A stretch of 64,000 nucleotides of DNA. Source: RPQJ01 sp963754535. Its GTDB lineage: Bacteria > Pseudomonadota > Gammaproteobacteria > Steroidobacterales > Steroidobacteraceae. The DNA lies in NCBI GenBank assembly GCA_963754535.1, contig CAVWGG010000014.1, positions 124,001-188,000 on the forward strand, written 5' to 3'. The notes under the pieces were generated by a model. It was not told the DNA's origin, did no database searches, and was given only the letters and a program-made list of their open reading frames with translations. Each line of letters opens with the position of its first letter. The first letter of the stretch is position 1. The position numbers and the translations under genes were made by a program. Shown in pieces: positions 1 to 9,210 of this stretch.

Positions 1-101
1 TCGGCGGTTTCAAGCAGTCGGGCACCGGTCGCGACAAGTCGCTGCATGCGTTCGACAAGTACACCGAACTCAAGACCACGTGGATCGATATCTCGCAATG
101 A
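1..101 (+). CDS. puuC: Gamma-glutamyl-gamma-aminobutyraldehyde dehydrogenase, C-terminal end (partial)
   Basis: Only the last 32 codons are present, read from base 3 to the TGA at 99-101. The residues GGFKQSGTGRDKSLHAFDKY followed by TELKTTWIDI match the conserved carboxy-terminal end of aldehyde dehydrogenases of the PuuC type, which oxidise gamma-glutamyl-gamma-aminobutyraldehyde with NAD(P)+ in putrescine breakdown. The stop overlaps the start of the next gene (ATGA at 98-101), so the two are probably translated together. The catalytic Cys and Glu lie outside the window, so PuuC rather than another aldehyde dehydrogenase is inferred from this tail and from the puu/spu genes downstream. Confidence 0.75.
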   Translation, partial: GGFKQSGTGRDKSLHAFDKYTELKTTWIDISQ

Positions 102-1489
102 GCGGCTACAGCAACGTTACGTTCGACGAGATCGAAATCGGCGCGACCGCAAGCGCCGAACGCGTGGTGGGCCAGACCGAGATCGAGGCCCTGCTGCTGG
201 TGTCGGGCGACGTCGTCCCGTTCCACGTCGTGGAAGGCGCCACCGTCGAGCCGAGCGACCTGTGCGTCGAGGCGGTCGCAGCGGAAGCCATCATCTCGGG
301 CATGCTCGAGCGCAGGCTGCCGGGACCCGGCACGCGCATCGTCTCGCAGCAACTGCAGTTCAACGGCGTCATCCGCGTGGGCGACCTCGTCCGCGCGACC
401 GTGACGGTCCGCGAGAAGACGACCGAGAATCGACGCGTGCTGTTCGACTGCACGGTCGACTCGGCGGGTGAGATGGTGCTCCACGGCACCGTGATCGTCG
501 AAGCGCCCCACCGCAAGGCATCGTTTCCCGAACTGGCCCGCCCGGAGTTCATGATCCGGCGCAACGACGTGTTTGCACGGTTGCTGAGGCAGTGCGAACC
601 GCTGGCGGCGGTGACGTGCGCCGTCGCTCACCCGTGCGATCCCGATTCGCTGATGGGCGCGCTCGAGGCGGCAAGGCTGAACCTGATCGTGCCCGTGCTC
701 GTGGGACCCGCGGCACGCATCCGCGCGCTCGCCAACGGGCTGGGCCAGGACATCGCGAACTATCGGCTCGTCAACACCGAGCACAGCCATGCGTCGGCCG
801 AGGCGGCCGTGTCGCTCGCCCGCAGCGGTGAGGTCGAGACGCTGATGAAGGGCAGCCTGCACACCGACGAGATCATGGCGGCGGTGGTGTCGTCGCAGGG
901 CGGCCTGCGCACGGAGCGTCGTGTCAGCCACGTGTTCGTCATGGACGTGCCGGCCTACGACCGCATCCTGTTCGTCACCGACGCCGCGATCAACATCGAA
1001 CCCTCGCTCAAGGAAAAAGCAGACATCGCGCAGAACGCGATCGACCTCGCGCGCAGCCTGGGCATCGAGACGCCAAAGGTTGCCATCCTCTCGGCCGTGG
1101 AGATGGTCAATCCCGACATCAACTCGACCATCGACGCCGCGGCGCTGTGCAAGATGGCGGACCGCGGCCAGATCCGCGGCGCCATCCTCGACGGGCCGCT
1201 CGCGTTCGACAACGCGATCAGCGAGATCGCGGCCCGCACCAAGAGTATCCACTCGCCGGTCGCCGGCCGCGCGGACATCCTGCTCGTGCCCAACATCGAG
1301 GCCGGCAACATGCTGGCCAAGCAGTTGCAGTACTTCGCCGGCGCCGACAGTGCGGGCATCGTGCTCGGTGCGCGCGTGCCGGTGATCCTGACGAGCCGTG
1401 CCGACAACGTGCGCATGCGCATCGGCTCGGCGGCGGTGGCCAAGCTCGTCGTCCACGCGCGTCGCGCGGCGGCACCCCCGCACAAGTGA
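98..1489 (+). CDS. Bifunctional MaoC-type enoyl-CoA hydratase / phosphate acetyltransferase
   Basis: This 463-residue protein has a MaoC/hot-dog-like N-terminal part (about residues 1-150) and a phosphate acetyl/butyryltransferase domain (about 165-460) with the segments TLMKGSLHTDEIM, ATRK-like hydrophobic strands and PNIEAGNMLAKQL typical of that family. The transferase part would interconvert acyl-CoA and acyl phosphate in the cytoplasm. The fused architecture is known in proteobacteria. The ATG at 98 overlaps the puuC stop, and is preferred to a GTG at 80 that would run into puuC. An acetate-kinase gene follows immediately, so the pair could turn acyl-CoA into acid plus ATP. Whether the MaoC half is still a hydratase cannot be judged here. 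Confidence 0.85.
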   Translation: MSGYSNVTFDEIEIGATASAERVVGQTEIEALLLVSGDVVPFHVVEGATVEPSDLCVEAVAAEAIISGMLERRLPGPGTRIVSQQLQFNGVIRVGDLVRATVTVREKTTENRRVLFDCTVDSAGEMVLHGTVIVEAPHRKASFPELARPEFMIRRNDVFARLLRQCEPLAAVTCAVAHPCDPDSLMGALEAARLNLIVPVLVGPAARIRALANGLGQDIANYRLVNTEHSHASAEAAVSLARSGEVETLMKGSLHTDEIMAAVVSSQGGLRTERRVSHVFVMDVPAYDRILFVTDAAINIEPSLKEKADIAQNAIDLARSLGIETPKVAILSAVEMVNPDINSTIDAAALCKMADRGQIRGAILDGPLAFDNAISEIAARTKSIHSPVAGRADILLVPNIEAGNMLAKQLQYFAGADSAGIVLGARVPVILTSRADNVRMRIGSAAVAKLVVHARRAAAPPHK

Positions 1490-1494
1490 CGGTC

Positions 1495-2681
1495 ATGCCG
1501 GCCAGTGGCGAACGCGCGATCCTGGTGCTGAACGCGGGATCGTCGAGCATCAAGTTCTGCATCTTCCGCCTCGCCGGCGGACAGGCCGTGCGCGATTTGC
1601 GCGGGCAGGTGTCCGGGCTCGGCACCGTGCCACGATTCACGTCGCGCCGGGATGACGGGCCAGTCATCGACGCGCAGCTCGCGCCTGGCCCGATGAGTCA
1701 CGCCGACGCGCTCGATCGCCTGCTCGAGGCGGTCCAGGCGGAACTGGGCGCTGCACGCATCGTCGGCGTCGGTCATCGCGTCGTGCACGGCGGTCTCGAG
1801 TTCATGGCGCCGACGGCGGTCGACGCTGCCGTGCTGCAGCGCCTCGACCAATACGTGCCGCTCGCGCCGTTGCACCAGCCGCACAACCTCGCGGCGATCC
1901 GCGCGATGCTGGCGCGATTGCCCGGCGTGCCTGAGATCGCGTGCTTCGATACGGCATTCCACCGCACTGTCCCGGACGTCGCGCAGCGTTTCGCCTTGCC
2001 GCCACGGTTCGCCGAGGCAGGCGTGCGGCGCTACGGATTTCACGGGCTGTCGTACGAGTACATCGCTTCGCAATTGCCTGCCGTCGATGCGCGCGCCGCA
2101 GCCGGACGCACGGTGGTGTTCCACCTGGGCAACGGGTCGAGCATGTGCGCCATGCGCTCGTGCAAGAGCATCGCGACCACGATGGGCTTCACCGCGGTCG
2201 ACGGACTGCCGATGGGCACGCGCTGCGGAGCGATGGATCCGGGTGTCGTGCTGTTCCTGATGGACGAGATGAAGCTCGGGCCGCGTGAGATCGAGCGGTT
2301 GATCTACAACGAGTCGGGCCTGCTGGGCATGTCCGGCGTGTCGAGCGACGTGCGCGACCTTCTTGCCAGCAGCGATCCGGCGGCGGCGCTCGCACTCGAT
2401 GTGTTCGTGTATCGCGCCGGACGCGAGCTCGGCTCGCTCGCCGCCGCGCTCGGCGGCCTCGACGCAATCGTGTTCACGGCGGGCATCGGCGAGAACCAGG
2501 CCGAGATCCGTGCGCGCATCTGCCGGCGGGCGGCCTGGCTGGGCGTGCAGATGGATCCCGCCGCCAACGAGCGTCATGGGCCGCGAATCTCGACGCGGGC
2601 AGCGCCACTGCTGCGTACGTGATCCCGACCGACGAAGAAAGCATGATCGCGCGGCACGTCATGCGCGTGCTGCAGGCCTGA
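1495..2681 (+). CDS. ackA: Acetate/propionate kinase (apparent frameshift near the 3' end)
   Basis: The enzyme transfers phosphate between acetyl phosphate and ADP. Visible family motifs are LNAGSSSIKF at the N-terminus, GHRVVHGG, CFDTAFHRT, YGFHGLSYEY, HLGNGSSMCA, GLPMGTRCGAMDPG and FTAGIGEN. The uninterrupted frame stops early at 2622 with an unrelated tail, but the next frame continues with AAYVIPTDEESMIARH and stops at 2681, which is the normal AckA ending. A single missing base around 2592-2600 (for example GAC instead of AC before GCGGGC) restores it. Translation can start at ATG 1495 or at GTG 1486, which overlaps the preceding stop. The pairing with the upstream phosphotransacetylase is the usual Pta-AckA arrangement. 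Confidence 0.9.
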
Positions 2682-2762
2682 CGCGGCGAAAGCCTCGCAC
2701 GCCCGTGGCGCTCCCGCGCGGTCCGCTGTGCCCTGCGCTGGAGCGTTGCCGCCAGGCGCCGA

Positions 2763-2792
2763 TTGGTCCGCAGGGACCGGCTTCGCTAGACT
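2763..2792 (+). promoter_or_regulatory. Candidate sigma70 promoter upstream of aguB
   Basis: TTGGTC (2763-2768) and TAGACT (2787-2792) are separated by 18 bases and lie 28 bases before the aguB start codon, in a gap of about 140 bases behind ackA. Both boxes are imperfect, so this is only a plausible promoter. Confidence 0.3.
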
Positions 2793-2820
2793 GACCGGTC
2801 TTCACGCCCCGGAGCCCGCG

Positions 2821-3693
2821 ATGAAAGTCACCGTTGCCGCGACCCAGTTCGCCTGCACGCCGAATGCCGCCGAGAACATCGCCAGGGCCGAGTCGATGGT
2901 GCGGCAGGCGGCCGCCAGGGGCGCACAAGTCATTCTTCTGCAAGAACTTTTCGAGACCCCATACTTCTGCAAGGACCACCTTGCAGCGCATTTCGCGCTG
3001 GCCCACCCGCTGCCGGACAACCCGGTCGTGCGCCGCTTCCAGGGCCTCGCGAGGGAACTCGGGGTCGTGCTGCCGATCAGCGTGTTCGAGCGCGCCAACA
3101 ACGCGTACTACAACTCGCTGGCGATGATCGACGCCGACGGCGAGGTGCTCGGTATCTATCGCAAGTCGCACATTCCGGAAGGTCCAGGCTACCACGAGAA
3201 GTTCTACTTCTCGCCGGGCGACACGGGATTCAGGGTGTGGAAGACGCGCTTCGGCACGATTGGCGTCGGCATCTGCTGGGACCAGTGGTTCCCGGAAGCC
3301 GCGCGCTGCATGGCGCTGATGGGGGCGGACATCCTCATGTATCCGACGGCGATCGGTTCCGAACCGCAGGACCCGGCCCTCGATTCGCGCGACCACTGGC
3401 AGCGCTGCATGCAGGGCCACGCGGCGGCCAACGTGATGCCGCTCGTCGCGTCCAACCGTATCGGCCTGGAGCAGGGCCAGAAGTACGAGATGACGTTCTA
3501 CGGCTCGTCGTTCATCGCCGACAGCACGGGTGGCAAGGTCGTGGAGGCCGACCGCGAGTCGGAGGCCGTGCTCACCGCCACGTTCGACCTCGACCAGCTG
3601 CGCATGCAACGTCACTCGTGGGGCGTCTTCCGCGACCGGCGCCCCGAACTCTACTACCCGATCCTCTCGCTGGACGGCCGTGCCCCGGGCTGA
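2821..3693 (+). CDS. aguB: N-carbamoylputrescine amidase
   Basis: This 290-residue nitrilase-superfamily enzyme hydrolyses N-carbamoylputrescine to putrescine, CO2 and ammonia, the second step of the agmatine deiminase route. The catalytic triad is visible as Glu42 (LLQELFETPYF), Lys115 (YRKSHIPEGPGY) and Cys152 (GICWDQWFPEAAR), and the flanking residues are characteristic of AguB rather than of general nitrilases. Length is normal for the family. The partner gene aguA is not adjacent but lies about 50 kb away at 53527. The next gene begins inside its 3' end. Confidence 0.93.
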   Translation: MKVTVAATQFACTPNAAENIARAESMVRQAAARGAQVILLQELFETPYFCKDHLAAHFALAHPLPDNPVVRRFQGLARELGVVLPISVFERANNAYYNSLAMIDADGEVLGIYRKSHIPEGPGYHEKFYFSPGDTGFRVWKTRFGTIGVGICWDQWFPEAARCMALMGADILMYPTAIGSEPQDPALDSRDHWQRCMQGHAAANVMPLVASNRIGLEQGQKYEMTFYGSSFIADSTGGKVVEADRESEAVLTATFDLDQLRMQRHSWGVFRDRRPELYYPILSLDGRAPG

Positions 3694-5152
3694 ACGCAAG
3701 CCGGACACCGCAGCGGCCATTGCGCTGCAGTCGCAATCGTTGCGCGGTCCCGTCGCCTGCGTCGATCTCGAGACGACGGGCGGGATGGCGGCACAGCACC
3801 GCGTCATCGAAGTCGGCATCGTCCTGCTCGAGCACGGCGAGGTCGTCGAGGAATGGAGCACGCTGGTGCATCCCGGCATCCGGATTCCGTCATTGATCGC
3901 GTCGTTCACCGGCATCGACGACTCGATGGTGGCAGACGCGCCGCCTTTTGCCGACGTGGCGCAGGAAGTGCGGCGCCGGCTCGAGGGCAGGCTGTTCGTC
4001 GCTCACAACGCGCGTTTCGATTACGGCTTCCTGCGCGCAGAATTCCGCCGGCTGGGCGTGCGGTTTGCCGCGCCGGTGCTGTGCACCGTGAAGTTGTCGC
4101 GTGCGCTCTATGCGGAGCACCCGCGCCACAACCTCGACACCCTGATGGACCGCTTCGGTCTCTCGTGCATGGCCCGGCATCGGGCACTCGGCGATGCGCA
4201 GGTGCTGCCCGCGTTGATTGCGGCGATGGAGAACCAGCGCGGAGTCGACTTGATGCACGCTGCGGTGACTCATGCGCTGCGCGAGCCGCGATTGCCGCCG
4301 CACCTGCCGCCGGAACTCGCCGACGACCTGCCGGAAGGTCCGGGCGTGTACCTGTTCCGTGGCGAAGGCGGGACGCTGCTGTACGTCGGCAAAGGCCGCA
4401 ACATCCGCAGTCGCGTGTTCGATCACTTCGCCGCCGAGCACCGCTCCGGCAAGGAATCGAAACTCACGCAGCAGGTCCGCCAGGTGGAATGGATCGAGAC
4501 GGGAGGCGAACTCGGGGCGCTGCTGCTCGAGTCGCGCCTGGTGAAGGAACTCTCACCAACGGGAAATCGCCGCCTGCGCCGTAATGCCGGCGACTGCGTC
4601 GTGCGCCTGCGCCATGACGGGCAGGGCCTGCGGCCGGAAGTCGTGCCGATCGAAGACGCGGCCCCGGGCCTCGACGCCGATCCCGTCTTCGGCCCGTTTC
4701 GGGCCGAGAAGGACGCGTGGCGTGCCATCGTAGGCAAGGCACGGGAAGCCGGGCTGTGCCTGAAGACGCTGGGCCTGGAAGCGGGCGAGGGCAGTTGCTT
4801 CGCCTATCAGGTCAGGAAGTGCCGCGGCGCCTGCATCGGCAAGGAGCCGCGCGCACTGCACGATGCAAGGCTGCAGATGACGCTTGTGCCGCTGAAGTTC
4901 AAGCCGTGGCCGTTTGCGGGTGCCATCGGCATCCGCGAGCCCGCGCCCGCGGCGACCGGAGTCCAGATTCACGTGATCGACCGCTGGCGCCACCTCGGCA
5001 CGGCGCGCGACGAAGATGAAGTGCAGGCACTGTTGCGCTCCGCCGGCGACGCTGTGTTCGACGCGGATAGCTATCGCATCATCGGGCGCGCGTTGCAGGA
5101 CGTGCGGCCCCGCGACCTGATGCAGTTTCCTGCGCGGCGGGAGCCCGTTTGA
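3680..5152 (+). CDS. DEDDh 3'-5' exonuclease fused to a GIY-YIG (UvrC/Cho-like) endonuclease
   Basis: The N-terminal domain (about residues 25-190) is a DnaQ-like exonuclease with the acidic pair in VDLETTGG (Asp29, Glu31), the Asp in HNARFDYGF and the His/Asp in HRALGDAQV. A GIY-YIG nuclease domain follows (about 215-300) with PGVYLFRG and LYVGKGRNIRSRV, the same fold as the N-terminal domain of UvrC and Cho. The fusion is a known bacterial family thought to act in DNA repair. GTG at 3680 is the best start because it gives a complete exonuclease domain and overlaps aguB by 14 bases. A TTG start at 3740 is possible. The C-terminal 170 residues are not assigned. Confidence 0.85.
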   Translation: MPRAERKPDTAAAIALQSQSLRGPVACVDLETTGGMAAQHRVIEVGIVLLEHGEVVEEWSTLVHPGIRIPSLIASFTGIDDSMVADAPPFADVAQEVRRRLEGRLFVAHNARFDYGFLRAEFRRLGVRFAAPVLCTVKLSRALYAEHPRHNLDTLMDRFGLSCMARHRALGDAQVLPALIAAMENQRGVDLMHAAVTHALREPRLPPHLPPELADDLPEGPGVYLFRGEGGTLLYVGKGRNIRSRVFDHFAAEHRSGKESKLTQQVRQVEWIETGGELGALLLESRLVKELSPTGNRRLRRNAGDCVVRLRHDGQGLRPEVVPIEDAAPGLDADPVFGPFRAEKDAWRAIVGKAREAGLCLKTLGLEAGEGSCFAYQVRKCRGACIGKEPRALHDARLQMTLVPLKFKPWPFAGAIGIREPAPAATGVQIHVIDRWRHLGTARDEDEVQALLRSAGDAVFDADSYRIIGRALQDVRPRDLMQFPARREPV

Positions 5153-7370
5153 CCGACACGACCACGCCAGAACCACGCTACCGCTTCTTTGCGGCCTGCC
5201 CACTCAACGTCGCGGACATGCTGTCGGCCGAGCTGCGCCAGTTCGGCGTGGACGTCGTGCGTGAGCATCCGGCGGGCGTGAGCTTCGAAGGACCGCTGGC
5301 GAGCGCCTACACCGCTTGCCTGCAGGCACGCACCGCGAGTCGCGTGCTGCTGACGCTCGCCGATCTCAACGCGAGCGATCCCGACGTGATGTACCGCGGC
5401 CTGCTCGAACTGCCGTGGGAAAGCCACGTCGGTTCGGACGGCACGTTCGCCGTCGATGTCGTGGGCGAATCGCCCATGTGGCTGCGCCACACGCAGTTCG
5501 CGGCGCTGCGCGCCAAGGACGCGATCGTGGACCGGATGCGCGAGCACACGGGCGAGCGGCCCAACGTCGACCTGGCCTCGCCCGACCTGCGCGTCAGCCT
5601 GCGTTTCGCCAAGGACCGCGTCACCGTCGGCATCGACCTCAGTGGCGAGCCGCTGCATCGGCGCGGTTACCGGCAGACGGGCGTCGAAGCGCCGCTCAAG
5701 GAGAACCTCGCTGCCGCGTTGCTGCTGCGATCAGGCTGGGCGACGATGGCAGCGGAAGGCGCTGCGTTCTACGACCCGATGTGCGGCTCGGGCACGCTCG
5801 TGATCGAAGCGGCGATGATCGCCGCGGGCATTGCGCCGGGATTGCTCCGGCGCCGGTTCGGCTTCGAGCGCTGGCTGCAGCACGATGAGGAACTGTGGCA
5901 CGCACTGCGAACCGCCGCCGAGAACGCACGCAGGCTCGAGGTGCTCGAAGGAGGGCGCTGTGCGGGCAGCGATCGCGACCAGACCGCGATCCGCGCCGCG
6001 ATCGCCAACGCGAATCGAGCCGGGCTCGGCAATCACCTGCTGTTCGATCGCCGCGATCTATCGAACCTGCCGGCGACGACTCACCCCACCGGTCTCGTCG
6101 TGGTGAATCCGCCGTACGGCGTGCGCATCGGCGATCCGGAAAAGATCGAGGCGCTCTACGCCAGCCTCGGCGACAAGCTGCTGCGCTGCTTCCCGGGCTG
6201 GGAGGCAGGTGTCTTCACCGGCGATCCACCGCTCGGGCGCGCGCTCGGCCTGCGCGCGTATCGCACGCCACACGTTCTACAACGGCGCGATCGAATGCCG
6301 GCTGCTGCGCTTCCACCTCGACGAGTCGGCGAAAGAGCCCGACCCGGTGCAGGTGCGTGCTGCGCGGCTCGAGGCCGCCCGCGAACGCCCGGGTTCGTCG
6401 ATGTTCGCGAACCGGCTGCGCAAGAATTACTCGAAGCTCGCCGACTGGGCGCGTCGCAGCGACGTCGCCTGCTTCCGCGTCTACGACGCCGACATGCCTG
6501 AGTACGCGTTCGCCATCGACGTCTACGGCAACGACGAACGCTGGGCCTGCGTGCAGGAGTACGCGGCGCCGTCGAGCATCGCGCAGGAGTCCGTGCGCGC
6601 CCGTCGCGACGAAGCGCTCGCTGCCATTCCGTCGGTGCTGGAGATTGCGCCGGAGCGCATGTTCCTGCGTGTCCGCAAGCGGCAGAAGGCCGGCGAGCAG
6701 TATGAAAAGCTCGACGGGGAGGCGCAGTACCACGTCGGTCCGTGAAGGCCGCTATCGCTTCCTGGTCAATTTCACCGACTACCTCGACACCGGGCTGTTC
6801 CTGGACCACCGCATCACACGCATGCGACTCGGTGAATGGGCGAAAGGAAAACGCTTCCTGAACCTCTTCGCGTACACGGGTGCGGCGACCGTCCACGCGG
6901 TGGGCGGTGGTGCGATCGCCTCGACCACCGTCGACATGTCGAAGACCTACCTCGACTGGGCCTGGCGCAATCTCGATCTCAACGACCTGCGTGGCCCGGC
7001 GCACGAGTTCATCCAGGCGGATTGCCTGGCGTGGCTCGAGGCGCAATCGCAGCAGATCCGCCCGCCGGCCTACGACCTCATCTTCATCGACCCACCGACG
7101 CACTCACGTTCCAAGCGCATGCAGCGTGAGTTCGATGTGCAGATGGATCACGGCTGGTTGCTGCTGACGGCAGCGAAGCTGCTGGCGCCGGGCGGCACCA
7201 TCGTGTTTTCGAACAATTTCCAGAAGTTCAAGCTCGATGGAGCGACGCTGGAGCACTTCGAGGTGGATGACATCACCCGCTCGACGATTCCAGAGGATTT
7301 CGCCCGCAACCCGAAGATCCACGTGTGTTATGTCCTGCGGCCAAAGGTGCCTGTGCTTGCGCGCCGGTGA
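5149..7370 (+). CDS. rlmKL: Bifunctional 23S rRNA methyltransferase RlmKL (two apparent frameshifts)
   Basis: The protein methylates G2445 (RlmL part) and G2069 (RlmK part) of 23S rRNA. Frame 1 from TTG 5149 carries the THUMP region and the first Rossmann methyltransferase with DPMCGSGTLVIEAA and NPPYGVRIG. After about 6268 the conserved sequence (HTFYNGAIECRLLRFHL, then SMFANRLRKNYSKL) continues in another frame, and after about 6737 it moves to a third frame (VREGRYRFLVNF, DYLDTGLFLDHR, FSNNFQKFKLDG). Deleting one C at 6268/6269 and one G at 6737/6738 gives a single full-length protein. The RlmK motif reads DPPTHSRSKRM instead of the usual DPPTFSNSKRM. The TTG start overlaps the previous stop. 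Confidence 0.85.
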
Positions 7371-7431
7371 GGCGGTGCGATACTGCTCGCTGCCCGCGCG
7401 CGCTGCGGCGCGCAGTCACCGGAGATTCAGG

Positions 7432-7764
7432 ATGAACAGGATTACGCAGGCCTGCGCGGCCATCGCGCTTGCGCTGGCATTGTCACCGGCGGTGTTCGCC
7501 GACCCGCCCGCGGACAAGGGCAAGGAGAACCAGGGCCAGGTCGTCTCCGAGTGCAATCACCGCGCCAACGAACGCAACCTGAAGGGCCAGGAGCGCAAGC
7601 AGTGGACCGAGTGGTGCGAGGAGCGTGGCAGCAGCCACAATTACGACTACAAGCGGTACAGCTCCGACCGCAACTGCTACCAGAAGGCCGACAACAAGGG
7701 CCTGAGCGGCGACAAGCGCCGCAAGTTCATCAACGATTGCCTCGACAAGCCCAACAGGTACTGA
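7432..7764 (+). CDS. Secreted PsiF-repeat protein
   Basis: This 110-residue protein begins with a cleavable signal peptide ending in SPAVFADPP. The mature part has two copies of a PsiF-like repeat, CNHRANERNLKGQERKQW ending in EWC, and CYQKADNKGLSGDKRRKF ending in DC, each bracketed by two cysteines that probably form periplasmic disulphides. PsiF was described as phosphate-starvation inducible in E. coli, and its molecular function is not known. The ATG is chosen because it starts the signal peptide. Confidence 0.75.
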   Translation: MNRITQACAAIALALALSPAVFADPPADKGKENQGQVVSECNHRANERNLKGQERKQWTEWCEERGSSHNYDYKRYSSDRNCYQKADNKGLSGDKRRKFINDCLDKPNRY

Positions 7765-7778
7765 GGTCCGGACGGTCC

Positions 7779-8141
7779 GTGGAGATCTTCAAGACATTCA
7801 CGCTCGAGAGCGCGCATCGCCTGCCGAACGTGCCGGCAGGGCACAAGTGCGCGCGGGTTCACGGGCATTCGTTTCGCGTCGAGCTGCACGTCAGTGGGCC
7901 GGTGGACCCGCACCTCGGCTGGGTGATGGACTTCGCCGGGATCAAGCAGGCGTTCGAGCCGCTGTTCCAGCGGCTCGACCATCGGTACCTCAACGACGTG
8001 CCCGGGCTCGACAATCCCACCAGCGAAAACCTGGCGCGCTACATCTGGCGGGAACTCAAGCCGGGCCTGCCGCTGCTGTCCCGTGTCGTCGTGCACGAGA
8101 CGTGCACGAGCGGAGCCAGCTGTACGGGCGAGCCAGGCTGA
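7779..8141 (+). CDS. queD: 6-carboxy-5,6,7,8-tetrahydropterin synthase
   Basis: A 120-residue QueD/PTPS-family enzyme converting dihydroneopterin triphosphate to 6-carboxytetrahydropterin in queuosine/preQ0 synthesis. The zinc histidines are seen in LESAHRL and HGHSFRVEL, the catalytic Cys in CARVHGH, and the substrate Glu in VVHETCTSGASC. The GTG start at 7779 follows the psiF-like stop by 14 bases and gives the normal length. No other queuosine gene is nearby. Confidence 0.93.
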   Translation: MEIFKTFTLESAHRLPNVPAGHKCARVHGHSFRVELHVSGPVDPHLGWVMDFAGIKQAFEPLFQRLDHRYLNDVPGLDNPTSENLARYIWRELKPGLPLLSRVVVHETCTSGASCTGEPG

Positions 8142-8231
8142 AGTCCTGGGCAGGCGCCGGCTGCGAGCGCGCCTGCGCGCTTGACTTCTTTTCGGGTAAT
8201 GTAGGCACATCCCCCGTTTACGGACACAACC

Positions 8232-9134
8232 ATGCACCACGTTTCCCTTCGCATCCTGCTTCTTGCTGCATTCGCACTGGCAGTGACTGGTTGCGGCCAG
8301 TCGAAAGCCCCCGCGCCCGAAGCGCCTGCCCCCGTGGCGCAGACCGCTCCCGCGGACGACGCAGCGGCCCAGGCGGCGGCAACGGAAGCGGCGGCAGCGC
8401 AGGCCGCCGAACTCGCGGCGAAGGAAAGGGAACTCGCCGAGCGCGAGACCGCGCTGAAGCAGAAGGAACTCGAAGCCGAGCTGGCGAAGCGTGATGCGGA
8501 GACGGCGGCCGCTGCGGCCGACGCGGCCAGGAAGGATGCCGCTGCCAAGCAGGCTGCCGCGAAGAAGGCGAGCACGGCCAAGCCAGCGACGGCCGGCGCG
8601 GCAGCTGCAACTCCGAAAACGGCCCCGCCGATTCTCGTCCCGGCCGGCACCCAGCTCGCGATCGAAGTGATCACGCCGTTGAGCACGAAGACGAACAAGG
8701 TGGGCGACAGCGTCGATGCGCGACTCGCGTCTGATCTCATGATCGGCGACCGGCGCGCCGCGAAGGCAGGGGCATCCGTGCACGGCACGGTCACCCAGGT
8801 GATCTCGGGCAGCAACAAGATCGGCGGCATCCCGACGCTCGGCGTGACGTTCGATTCACTCGTCGCCAATGGCGCGAGCGTGTCCATCAACGCGCCCTTC
8901 ACGAAGACCACCAAGAGCGAGACAGGCAAGGATACGGCCAAGATCATTGGCGGGGCGGCGGCCGGCGCAATCATCGGTCACCAGGTCTCGTCCAAGAACG
9001 GTGCCGTCGTCGGTGGCCTCCTCGGCGGTGGAGCCGGTACGGCCGTGGCACACGAGACAGGCGGCGACGCGAAGCTGGCCGCGGGCAAGGTCATCACGGT
9101 GGCGACGCAGTCGTCGTTCGAGGTCAGGCCCTGA
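8232..9134 (+). CDS. Lipoprotein with Ala/Glu-rich coiled coil and glycine-zipper domain
   Basis: The N-terminus is a lipoprotein signal with lipobox AVTGC, so the protein is anchored to an envelope membrane. Residues of about 40-130 are an Ala/Lys/Glu-rich segment (KERELAERETALKQKELEAE) predicted to be a helical coiled coil or a flexible linker. The C-terminal 170 residues include a globular stretch and a glycine-zipper pattern (IIGGAAAGAIIGHQV, VVGGLLGGGAGTAVAH) that could insert in a membrane. Function is unknown. Codon use and GC are like the neighbours. Confidence 0.8.
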   Translation: MHHVSLRILLLAAFALAVTGCGQSKAPAPEAPAPVAQTAPADDAAAQAAATEAAAAQAAELAAKERELAERETALKQKELEAELAKRDAETAAAAADAARKDAAAKQAAAKKASTAKPATAGAAAATPKTAPPILVPAGTQLAIEVITPLSTKTNKVGDSVDARLASDLMIGDRRAAKAGASVHGTVTQVISGSNKIGGIPTLGVTFDSLVANGASVSINAPFTKTTKSETGKDTAKIIGGAAAGAIIGHQVSSKNGAVVGGLLGGGAGTAVAHETGGDAKLAAGKVITVATQSSFEVRP

Positions 9135-9210
9135 GGCTGGCGTTTCCTGCACGGCGTCACCGCATCGCTGCGGTGACGGCTGGCATCAATGCCGGGCCGA
9201 GGGTCCACGC

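Noticed and set aside
955..2577. Long antisense open frame opposite the MaoC-Pta and ackA genes
   Set aside because: It is typical of high-GC DNA, with His/Arg/Ala-rich composition and no motif, opposite two well-conserved genes.
7551..7778. N-terminal extension of queD overlapping the PsiF-repeat gene
   Set aside because: The extra residues are Gln/Arg/Pro-rich shadow sequence. QueD begins at the conserved EIFKTFTLESAHRL.
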